Below the pieces are notes generated by a model. It worked only from the letters and a program-made list of their open reading frames with translations, ran no database searches and had not been told where the DNA came from. From Actinomycetes bacterium (lineage in GTDB: Bacteria; Actinomycetota; Acidimicrobiia; Acidimicrobiales; JAAEMS01), in assembly GCA_024225275.1 (NCBI GenBank), contig JAAEMS010000328.1, positions 1-59,706 of the forward strand: a stretch of DNA of 59,706 nt, in the 5' to 3' direction. A program made the position numbers and the translations under genes. Positions 17,165-25,419 of the stretch are shown piece by piece. How positions within the stretch are numbered: position 1 is the stretch's first letter; each line of letters opens with the position of its first letter.

Positions 17165-17265
17165 GCGTTCCCTCGGAGCCAGCGACACACAGACCGAGGC
17201 AACGCACACCAACCGTTCGGTCACCTGCCTGGTCACGGGGTCGAGCTCCAAGAGGTTGTTCGCGG
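17165..17265 (-). pseudogene. Decayed fragment of a DUF222/HNH (13E12-type) gene
   Basis: The minus strand encodes NLLELDPVTRQVTERLVC followed by VASVCVSLAP. This aligns with DLLEVGPVPRRVTERLLC and DASVRVLTLGP of the intact DUF222/HNH gene 1 kb away (DNA at about 18267-18345). I estimate about 80 percent nucleotide identity over about 70 bp, including a shared CTCCAAGAGGT and CGGTCAC. Nothing else of the gene is left. It appears to be the remnant of a second copy of this repetitive family. Confidence 0.7.
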
Positions 17266-17403
17266 TAGAACCAGCGGAGCGCCCCGGAATTCCAAACAAG
17301 ATCGTGAAGTTGGACGACGCGTAGTCGGCGTACCGGGCTGATGCGGTTCCCAACTCCTTCTTCTTGGGAGGGCCGGCCCGGGCCAGTGCCGGTCCCCTGC
17401 GGC

Positions 17404-17850
17404 TCAGGCCATCGGGCGTTCTCCAAGGTCCTGGTGGAACCGGAGGAGGTAGCCGTCGGGGTCTTGGATCCACACCTGCCGGTTCCCGACCTCGGTTCTG
17501 GCGCGGCGGTACCTCCCTTCCTCGGTCGATAGGAGAGGCGCAGTTTCGGCCTCGTCGAGGCGGCCCAACAGTGTGTCCAGATCGTTGATCTGGATCTGGG
17601 GGTTCATCCCTCGACAGAACGGTCTGACCGGTTGTCCGGTGGTGATGCGGCCACGCCCGAGGGTCTTCTCGAGCATGAGTTCGGCGCCGCCGAGTCGGAG
17701 GTGGACGAACTGGTCTTCGGCTCGTTCGTAGGCAATCTCGAATCCGAGAACGTCGGTGTAGAAGAGGGGGCTTCGCTCCGGCGTGGTGACATCCTGCTCG
17801 GGAACCAGGTGCGCAGTCACCTGCTGAGTATCGTCTTCCGGGCGCGCCAT
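17404..17850 (-). CDS. VOC (glyoxalase/bleomycin resistance-like) family protein
   Basis: The protein of about 148 residues has a single vicinal-oxygen-chelate unit: LVPEQDVTTPERSPLFYTDV, LGFEIAYERAEDQFVHLRLG, GAELMLEK, then GMNPQIQINDLDTLLGRL and WIQDPDGYLLRFHQDLGE at the C-terminus. This resembles bleomycin-binding-type VOC proteins (BLMA-like) more than metal-dependent glyoxalases. ATG 17850 is preferred. GTG 17820, just before the first strand, is an alternative. No ligand can be assigned. It lies between two copies, one dead and one alive, of a 13E12-type gene. Confidence 0.75.
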   Translation of the reverse strand: MARPEDDTQQVTAHLVPEQDVTTPERSPLFYTDVLGFEIAYERAEDQFVHLRLGGAELMLEKTLGRGRITTGQPVRPFCRGMNPQIQINDLDTLLGRLDEAETAPLLSTEEGRYRRARTEVGNRQVWIQDPDGYLLRFHQDLGERPMA

Positions 17851-17905
17851 CGGGCCCCGCACGGGGCTTCGCGAGTTCAGCTCACTTCGGCCGGACGGGG
17901 TTGGC

Positions 17906-19105
17906 CTAGACGACGGCGGGGGAGTGGCCGGGCTCGAACCGCTGCACTGCCGGGCCCACCTGGCGGAACCGCGTCCCGTCGGGACGGCTGGCGGTGACCA
18001 GGCCAGCGATGTTGCGCTCGAGCTCCCAGCCGTGGTGCACCAGGCGGTGATGCCGCCGACACAGAAGTACGAGATTGTCGAGATCGGTGGGTCCGTCGTC
18101 GCGGAGCCAGTGGTGTAGATGGTGGGCATCGCACCACTGGGTTGGGCGATCGCAGCCCGGGAACTGGCAATGCTGATCGCGGACCACCAGGGCCCGACGT
18201 TGGGCCGGCGAGACTACCGGTGTGGTTCGACCCAGGTCGAGGGGTTGGCCGTCGGGGCCCAGGGTCAGCACCCGGACCGAGGCATCGCACAGCAACCGCT
18301 CGGTCACCCGCCGGGGCACGGGGCCGACCTCCAAGAGGTCCTGGCGGATCCGATCGAGGGCGGGATCGGTGCCGGTGGCCGTTGCCCAGTCGAGCACGAG
18401 GGTGGCCGCGAACCGGCTCCGCCCCTCGGTCGGTGACCCGTCGCCCTCGCTCCCCATCGAACCAGCCGCCATGTCGACCAGAGCATCGGCCCGGCGCTCG
18501 GCCAGGCTGCGGGCCGCCGCCGGCCCGTCGACTGGATCGGGCCCGGTGTCGAGGGCGTCGAGGGCGGCAATCAGCACCGCCGTGCCCTGGGCATCGAGGT
18601 GGCCGCTCACGTCGCCCTCGCCGAACAGGGTGGGGGCCACCCGCAGGAAGTAGTCGCGCTCGGCCGTGGGGTCGGTGTCGAGGGCATCGTCGGCCAGATC
18701 AGCCCACCGATGGCACAGCACCGCGAACCGATCGACCCGCAGGCCCGTGTGGCTCAGCAGTTCGTCGATGAACTTGTCGAGCAGGTCCAGCCGTTCGGGC
18801 CGGGCCACTATCGCCAGTGTGTCGACATGGCTGGGGCTGATGGAACCGTCGGTCACGCCGGTAGCGATCTGGGGGTAGCGCCGCATGAGTTCAGCGGCTG
18901 CCACTGTCCGGCGGGCCTCGGTGGAGGTGATGCCGGTCCGGTACCGCAGCCAGGAGATGGGCGTGCGGGCACCATCGGCCCGCCAGGCTCGGGCCTCGAG
19001 CGATTGGGCCATCTCGGCGAAGAGGTCAGCCCGGCAACGATCGAGGGCGGCCACGGACGCAGCCACTTCGTCGTTCAAACGATCCTTCCCGCCAAGGTCG
19101 AACAT
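17906..19105 (-). CDS. SOS-regulated DUF222 domain HNH endonuclease (13E12 repeat family)
   Basis: The 399-residue protein has an N-terminal helical DUF222 domain (about 1-280) and a C-terminal HNH nuclease: CQFPGCDRPTQWCDAHHL (zinc cysteines and catalytic His), HHWLRDDGPTDLDNLVLLC and RRHHRLVHHG. I place the start at ATG 19105, not at an upstream TTG (19141). That TTG is the first three bases of a -35 box, and a TTGACT-17-TATACT promoter with a LexA box delivers a transcript starting at ATG 19105. In Mycobacterium tuberculosis, 13E12-family genes are LexA-controlled, which supports this reading. The biological role of these abundant, recombining genes is unclear. A remnant copy lies at 17165-17265. 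Confidence 0.87.
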   Translation of the reverse strand: MFDLGGKDRLNDEVAASVAALDRCRADLFAEMAQSLEARAWRADGARTPISWLRYRTGITSTEARRTVAAAELMRRYPQIATGVTDGSISPSHVDTLAIVARPERLDLLDKFIDELLSHTGLRVDRFAVLCHRWADLADDALDTDPTAERDYFLRVAPTLFGEGDVSGHLDAQGTAVLIAALDALDTGPDPVDGPAAARSLAERRADALVDMAAGSMGSEGDGSPTEGRSRFAATLVLDWATATGTDPALDRIRQDLLEVGPVPRRVTERLLCDASVRVLTLGPDGQPLDLGRTTPVVSPAQRRALVVRDQHCQFPGCDRPTQWCDAHHLHHWLRDDGPTDLDNLVLLCRRHHRLVHHGWELERNIAGLVTASRPDGTRFRQVGPAVQRFEPGHSPAVV

Positions 19106-19113
19106 ATGTTCGA
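19098..19113. promoter_or_regulatory. LexA (SOS) box, perfect TCGAAC-n4-GTTCGA
   Basis: The sequence TCGAACATATGTTCGA is a perfect 16-bp palindrome and an exact match to the Gram-positive LexA operator. It overlaps the last base of the -10 box at 19113-19118 and contains the ATG start codon (19105-19103, minus strand) of the DUF222/HNH gene. LexA binding here would block both the -10 region and the transcription start. Confidence 0.88.
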
Positions 19114-19141
19114 GTATATGGAGATACGAAGGGGTAGTCAA
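19113..19141 (-). promoter_or_regulatory. Near-consensus sigma-70 promoter, TTGACT-17-TATACT
   Basis: On the minus strand TTGACT (19141-19136) is followed by exactly 17 bp and then TATACT (19118-19113). The predicted start of transcription, 7 nt further on, falls on ATG 19105, giving a leaderless mRNA for the HNH gene under LexA control. Confidence 0.8.
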
Positions 19142-19219
19142 GAGCTGTCAGGGGAAACTGTGAGGCGTTGCTCTGGCGGGAGAACTACGGTTCTGGCCGT
19201 GGCGCGGCCCCGTTCCCCG

Positions 19220-19804
19220 ATGAGTGACCTCGACCTCGATCTGGTGTGATGGGACTTCGGCGACGCCCTCTGCGACGAGACCTTTCAGCGCATCTCTCCG
19301 CCCCGAGTACCCCAATGGCCCGAGGTCTACGAGCAGGTCTTGGCCGAGCGGCCCGATTGGGTCGAGGGGTGGAACCTGGGTCGGGGCAGCATGAACGACC
19401 TCATCGAACCGCTGGCCCAGCGACTGGCGATGACCCCGGGCCAGGTGAGTCGTCACCTCCGGGCCGTGTGGCATCAGATCGTCTGGTTCGACGAAGCAAT
19501 GGAGTGGCTGCGGCTCCTCGAAAGCCGGGTGGCCCAGGCCATCGTCACCGTGAACCCCTGGGAGTTCTCGGGCACCGCGGCGGCGACCGGCCTGGATCAG
19601 ATGGTCGACGTGGTAGTTACCAGCGCCGAGCTGGCCTCCGACAGCAAGCCGGCCATGGCCCTCCGAGCGAGGGAGCTCCTAGGTCTGCCCGAAGGCCGCG
19701 AGCAGGCCGCCGCGAGGTCCAGGCGATCGCCGAACACCCGCACCGGCTAGAGCGGGAGCCACCAGTCGGGTCGTTGCCCTCTGGAGCCCCGCGGCCAGTG
19801 AGGC
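19220..19804 (+). pseudogene. HAD-family hydrolase with in-frame stop and frameshift
   Basis: From ATG 19220 the frame reads MSDLDLDLV, then TGA (19247-19249), then WDFGDALCDETF, which is HAD motif I (D-F-G-x-x-L). It continues through ERPDWVEGWNLGRGSMNDLI, AVWHQIVWFD, the motif II region (VTVNPWEFSG) and motif III (SAELASDSKPAMALRA). Near 19706-19712 the frame slips: the open frame ends in an unlikely RSRRSPNTRTG, while the neighbouring frame gives REVQAIAEHPHRLERE. The motif IV aspartates are not visible. Two independent lesions indicate a pseudogene. It lies between the HNH gene and the convergent acyl-CoA mutase gene. Confidence 0.65.
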
Positions 19805-19809
19805 GGAAG

Positions 19810-21447
<1,638 letters not shown>

Positions 21448-21523
21448 CCCCTGATTGTCGCAGATCGGGCGTGGCATCCCGCAGCTCAGTACGGTTGGAT
21501 CCAGTCACTGGGAGGGGACACCA

Positions 21524-21712
21524 ATGGGCACGACCGTCGAGCCGGGCACGAAACAGAGCAACCGGTCGAGCCTTGACTCCGTTGGCGGTAGAAGTGCCGA
21601 GGATCCTCGGATGAAGGGGGTTCCCTTCGCGGACCTGCACCGGTGGGTGGCCGACTACTGCGCCACCGCCCCCTACCGGTTCGACGGCCTCGAGGTCCTC
21701 TTCTCTGCCTGA
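21524..21712 (+). CDS. Small hypothetical protein, 62 residues
   Basis: ATG 21524 has an excellent Shine-Dalgarno (GGAGGGG, 7 nt away) and opens a 62-codon frame. The N-terminus is polar, and the C-terminal half carries MKGVPFADLHRWVADYCA and YRFDGLEVLF, a plausible small amphipathic fold. There is no signal peptide or membrane helix. It directly precedes the EamA transporter gene on the same strand and would be co-transcribed with it. I do not recognise the family. The strong ribosome binding site is the main evidence that it is real. Confidence 0.5.
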   Translation: MGTTVEPGTKQSNRSSLDSVGGRSAEDPRMKGVPFADLHRWVADYCATAPYRFDGLEVLFSA

Positions 21713-21782
21713 GCCGGTTCCGACCCGCGCGGCCCCTGCGGTCGCCCATCCACCCGGGCTGTCCGAGGCCGGGCTGCTCCTG

Positions 21783-22622
21783 GTGGCCATCCTGGCTATC
21801 TCGTCGTCGGCGGTCCTGGTCAGCTGGATCGGTGCTTCGGCCCTGGCGTTGTCGTTTTGGCGCACCTGGGGTGGAGCGGTTCTGCTGGCCCCGGCGGCGT
21901 GGGCATCGGGGGAGCGGCCGTCTCGGTCGACCTGGGTCCTCCTACTGGCGTCGGGTGGTGCCCTTGCCATCCACTTCTCGACCTGGCTGGCGTCCCTACG
22001 GATGACCTCGGTCGCGGCTTCGGTCACCTTGGTGTCGACCGCTCCGGCCTTCGTGGCCGTCTACCGGCACCTCACGGGCATCCGCGTGCCCCCCCGCCAG
22101 TGGATGGCCATCGGGCTGGCCCTGATCGGGGTGGTCGTGATCACCGCTGGTGATGCTGGGGCAGTGGGCGATTCGTTCGACGGCGAAGCCCTGCGGGGCG
22201 ATGGGTGGGCTCTGGTGGGTGGGGTGGCCATGGCCGCCTACCTGCTCCTGGGCGAGCGGCTCCGACAGGAGCTGTCCACCCCGGCCTACGCGGCCCGGAC
22301 CTATGGGGTGGCTGCTGGGGCCCTACTGATCACGGCTCTGGCCTCGGGCGTCGACCTGGTGGGCTACGACGGGCGGACCTGGTTGGCCATCGGTGCCATG
22401 GTAGTAGGCCCCCAGCTGGCCGGACACACGGTCCTCAACCATCTGCTGGCCCGGGTCGGATCGGTGACCGTTTCGTTGAGCCTGCTGGCTGAACCCGTCG
22501 GGGCCGCCCTGCTGACGGGGCTGGTCTTCGCCGAAGTACCTCCGCTGGCTGTGTGGTTGGGGGCCCCGCTGGTGCTGGCCGGGTTGGCCCTGGTCATCAG
22601 TCAGGGGCGGGGCGACACCTGA
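21783..22622 (+). CDS. EamA/DMT superfamily transporter
   Basis: The protein of at least 279 residues has ten hydrophobic helices arranged as two EamA repeats: AISSSAVLVSWIGASALAL, AIHFSTWLASLRMTSVAASV and VTLVSTAPAFVAVYRHLTG in the first, and LVGGVAMAAYLLLGERLR, GHTVLNHLLARVGSVTVSLS and LLAEPVGAALLTGL in the second. DMT proteins usually export metabolites or amino acids across the cytoplasmic membrane. The substrate is unknown. GTG 21783 is the first standard start, but homology-like hydrophobic residues (EAGLLL) precede it in frame with no ATG, GTG or TTG. The true start may thus be non-standard, such as CTG 21705 overlapping the upstream stop. Confidence 0.82.
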   Translation: MAILAISSSAVLVSWIGASALALSFWRTWGGAVLLAPAAWASGERPSRSTWVLLLASGGALAIHFSTWLASLRMTSVAASVTLVSTAPAFVAVYRHLTGIRVPPRQWMAIGLALIGVVVITAGDAGAVGDSFDGEALRGDGWALVGGVAMAAYLLLGERLRQELSTPAYAARTYGVAAGALLITALASGVDLVGYDGRTWLAIGAMVVGPQLAGHTVLNHLLARVGSVTVSLSLLAEPVGAALLTGLVFAEVPPLAVWLGAPLVLAGLALVISQGRGDT

Positions 22623-22721
22623 TTCAGTCTCGCGAGATGTAGCGTTCATGTCTGATCGGGCTAGGTGGACTCGCGTGAGGCCCCCCTCCCGAGTTCCAAA
22701 CCCTTGGAGAGGATCCAGTCA

Positions 22722-24137
22722 ATGATATCGAAGAAGCTGTTCAGACTTCTCGCGCTCCTGTTCGCCTTCGCTCTGGTCGCCGCCGCTTGCGGTAGCGACT
22801 CGGACGACACGGCAACCGGTTCCGACGACGAGACGGCCGACGATGAGGCGGCCGACGATGAGGCGGCCGACGATGAGGCGGCCGACGATGAGGCGGCCGA
22901 CGATGAGGCGGCCGACGATGAGGCGGCCGACGATGATATGGCCGATGACGATATGGCCGACGACATGGCCGGTTCGCTCGGCACCGTCACGGTCGAAGAG
23001 GGTGCCGAGATCCAGATCCGGTCCCTGAACGCCATCACCGGCGACGTCGCCTTCCTGGGCGTTCCCAACCAGCGCGGCGTCGAGCTCGCGGTGACTGACT
23101 TCGGTCCCATCAAGGGTTTCGACGTCACCATCGGCACCGGTCTCGACGACCTCTGCTCGGCCGACGGTGGCCAAGCGGCCGCTCAGACCATCGTTGCTGA
23201 CGAGCAGGTCGCGGGTGTCATCGGTACCTCGTGCTCCGGTGCGGCCGTGGCCGCCTCGCCCCTCATCTCCGAAGCGGGCATGGTCATGATCTCGCCGTCG
23301 AACACCTCGCCGGCCCTCACCTCCGACCTGGCCGGCAACGCCGGTACCGACTGGAACGTCGGCTACTACCGCACCGCCCACAACGACCTCTTCCAGGGTC
23401 GCGCCGCTGCCGAGTTCGTGGTCAACGAGCTGGGCGTGGGCACCGCTGCTGTCATCCATGATGGTGATCCCTACACCCAGGGTCTGGGCCAGGCCTTCGC
23501 CGATGCCTTCGAGGAGCTCGGTGGCACCACCACCGTCTTCACCGCCGTGAACAAGGGCGACACCGACATGGTGCCCGTCCTCACCGAGGTCGCGGTCGAC
23601 AGCCCCGAGCTGCTCTTCTTCCCGATCTTCATGCCTGAGGGTGGTTTCATTGCCCAGCAGGTCGGCGGTGTCTCCGGTCTCGAAGACACCCAGCTGATGG
23701 CCGCTGATGGCCTTCTCACCGACAACTTCATGGAGCTCCCCGAGTCTGAGGGTCTCTACTTCTCCGGTCCCGACCTCCAGTTCGGCGACAACGCCTCGAG
23801 CACCGGCGTGAGCGCCGATGGCTTCCTGGCCGCCTACGAAGCCGAGTACGGCGAGACCCCCTCGGCCCCATTCTGGGCTCACAGCTACGACGCCACCATC
23901 CTGCTCCTCGACGCCATTGATGCGGCTTCCGAGGTCGTCGATGGTTCGCTCGTGATCGACCGGGCCCTCATTCGGGCCCACCTCGACATGCAGGAAAGTG
24001 TGTCCGGTATCACCGGCACACTGTCCTGTGACGAGTTCGGCGACTGTGGCGCCCAGCGCATCTCGGTCGTGTTCCATGAGGACAGCGGAGACATCGAGAC
24101 CGGCAAGGCCAACGTCGTCTTCTCGTACGCTCCATGA
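22722..24137 (+). CDS. livJ: Branched-chain amino-acid ABC transporter, substrate-binding lipoprotein
   Basis: The 471-residue lipoprotein has a signal peptide (MISKKLFRLLALLFAFALV) with lipobox AAAC. An acidic linker of tandem ADDEA repeats follows (about residues 39-80), then a type I periplasmic-binding fold (EIQIRSLNAITGDVAFLG, GVELAVTDFG, GVIGTSCSGAAVAASP, VAVDSPELLFFPIFMPEG). It would sit on the outer face of the membrane and deliver a Leu/Ile/Val-type ligand to LivHM. ATG 22722 has GAGAGGA upstream. It heads a livJ-H-M-G-F gene set. A hairpin and a terminator after the stop probably raise its level above that of the permease genes. Confidence 0.9.
   Translation: MISKKLFRLLALLFAFALVAAACGSDSDDTATGSDDETADDEAADDEAADDEAADDEAADDEAADDEAADDDMADDDMADDMAGSLGTVTVEEGAEIQIRSLNAITGDVAFLGVPNQRGVELAVTDFGPIKGFDVTIGTGLDDLCSADGGQAAAQTIVADEQVAGVIGTSCSGAAVAASPLISEAGMVMISPSNTSPALTSDLAGNAGTDWNVGYYRTAHNDLFQGRAAAEFVVNELGVGTAAVIHDGDPYTQGLGQAFADAFEELGGTTTVFTAVNKGDTDMVPVLTEVAVDSPELLFFPIFMPEGGFIAQQVGGVSGLEDTQLMAADGLLTDNFMELPESEGLYFSGPDLQFGDNASSTGVSADGFLAAYEAEYGETPSAPFWAHSYDATILLLDAIDAASEVVDGSLVIDRALIRAHLDMQESVSGITGTLSCDEFGDCGAQRISVVFHEDSGDIETGKANVVFSYAP
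22836..22925 (+). repeat. 15-bp in-frame tandem repeat, six perfect copies
   Basis: The unit GCCGACGATGAGGCG occurs six times without a mismatch and then degenerates through ADDDM-coding units to about 22970. It encodes an Ala-Asp-Asp-Glu-Ala linker between the lipid anchor and the binding domain of LivJ. Copy number changes would alter linker length without shifting the frame. Confidence 0.95.
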
Positions 24138-24138
24138 C

Positions 24139-24161
24139 ATCATCCGCCTTCGGCGGATGAT
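24139..24161 (+). other. 10-bp hairpin immediately after the livJ stop
   Basis: ATCATCCGCC and GGCGGATGAT pair perfectly around a TTC loop, starting two bases after the livJ stop codon. It could act as a 3' stabiliser of the livJ message or as an early termination hairpin, but only a short, impure T-run follows. Confidence 0.55.
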
Positions 24162-24210
24162 TCTGGTCGCTCGTCTCACGTGAATGTGACAAGCGTCTGA
24201 TAGTGCTGGC

Positions 24211-24250
24211 AGAGGGGCCCGGGCTTCGGCTCGGGCCCCTCTTCCTTTCT
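24211..24250 (+). terminator. Intrinsic terminator between livJ and livH
   Basis: AGAGGGGCCCG (24211-24221) pairs with CGGGCCCCTCT (24232-24242), with further pairing closing a CTTCGG loop, and is followed by TCCTTTCTC. It lies inside the liv cluster and would attenuate read-through from the highly expressed binding protein into the permease and ATPase genes. Confidence 0.75.
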
Positions 24251-24324
24251 CGTGTTGGTCCTATGACGTGGGTCACGTCTACGCTGGCTCACCACTCCAG
24301 GTCCCTACCCGGAAGTAGCCGCTC

Positions 24325-25419
24325 TTGACTGCCACCGTCCGCCGATCCCTCTGGAAGACCAACAACTGGGTCGACGGGTTCCTCTTCCTGGTGCGAGTGG
24401 CCTCGATCGTGTTCATCGCGGTGGGTCTCCTCGCTTTTATCCTCCAGCAGGCCCGGGGTGAGGGGCTGACGGGTACCCAACTCGAGAACCTGTTCATCTC
24501 CGGTGTCACCCAGGGGGCCATGTACGGCTTGATCGCCCTGGGCTACTCGATGGTCTACGGCGTTCTCGGTTTCATCAACTTCGCCCATGGTGAGGTCTTC
24601 ATGGCCGGGGCCATGGCGGGTTGGATCACCTCCGACGTGCTCTTCGAGTCCGGGCTCTGGGAAGACAGCTTCATCCTGGCCATCATCATCGTCCTGGTCA
24701 TTTCGATAGTGGTGTCGACCTTCGCCACCGTCGTCATCGAGCGGGTCGCCTATCGACCTTTGCGCGAATCGCCCCGGCTCATCCCCCTCATCACCTCGAT
24801 CGGTGTCTCGTTCTTCCTTCAGTACGCGGTCTCAGGGCTGTTCGGCCCGGCTTCGAAGAACTACCCGCCGCTACCCGAATGGCTCTCGAAGAAGCGGTCA
24901 CTCCTCGGGTTCGTCGATATCGAGGGCACCAAGGTCTTGGTCATCCTCGTCTCGGCCGTCTCCATGTACGCCCTCTGGTGGTTCGTCGAACGGACCAAGA
25001 CCGGCAAGGCGATGAGAGCGGTGGCCGAGGACAAGGAGATTGCGGCTCTCATGGGCATCAACGTCAACCGGATCATCGTCACCACCTTCGGGGTGGGCGG
25101 GGCGATGGCGGGAGTGGCGGGGATCATGTGGGGCCTCCTGTTCCGCACGGTCACGTTCACCACAGGATTCCTCCCTGGCATCAAGGCGTTCACGGCCGCG
25201 GTGGTCGGTGGTGTCGGCAACCTCGGAGGGGCGATGGCCGGCGGCTTGTTCCTCGGTGTCGCCGAGTCGGTGGGGCCCTTGCTCCTACTCGAGCCCCTCG
25301 GAGTCCCGGGCGTCTCCCAGCTGAAGGACCTCGTGGCCTTCTCGGTGCTCGTCCTCGTGCTCCTGTTCAAACCCACCGGCTTGTTCGGTGAACGACTGAG
25401 CCAGGAGGACCGGGCATGA
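24325..25419 (+). CDS. livH: Branched-chain amino-acid ABC transporter permease LivH
   Basis: The 364-residue protein has about eight helices and the LivH signature YGLIALGYSMVYGVLGFINF with AHGEVFMAGA, plus RAVAEDKEIAALMGINVNRI (the EAA-like cytoplasmic coupling loop) and AAVVGGVGNLGGAMAGGLFL near the C-terminus. It forms half of the membrane channel with LivM. The start is TTG 24325 with GGAAG about 11 nt upstream, and no ATG fits. A long N-terminal leader with one extra helix (about 20-42) precedes the conserved core. The stop overlaps the livM ATG by 4 bp. Confidence 0.9.
   Translation: MTATVRRSLWKTNNWVDGFLFLVRVASIVFIAVGLLAFILQQARGEGLTGTQLENLFISGVTQGAMYGLIALGYSMVYGVLGFINFAHGEVFMAGAMAGWITSDVLFESGLWEDSFILAIIIVLVISIVVSTFATVVIERVAYRPLRESPRLIPLITSIGVSFFLQYAVSGLFGPASKNYPPLPEWLSKKRSLLGFVDIEGTKVLVILVSAVSMYALWWFVERTKTGKAMRAVAEDKEIAALMGINVNRIIVTTFGVGGAMAGVAGIMWGLLFRTVTFTTGFLPGIKAFTAAVVGGVGNLGGAMAGGLFLGVAESVGPLLLLEPLGVPGVSQLKDLVAFSVLVLVLLFKPTGLFGERLSQEDRA

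Noticed and set aside
22836..22970. Tandem repeat considered as a CRISPR or direct-repeat array
   Set aside because: 15-bp units have no spacers, lie in frame inside a lipoprotein gene, and encode a linker.
22719..24179. 486-codon frame antisense to livJ
   Set aside because: Its repetitive VGRLI stretch is only the complement of the ADDEA repeat, and livJ is clearly the coding strand.
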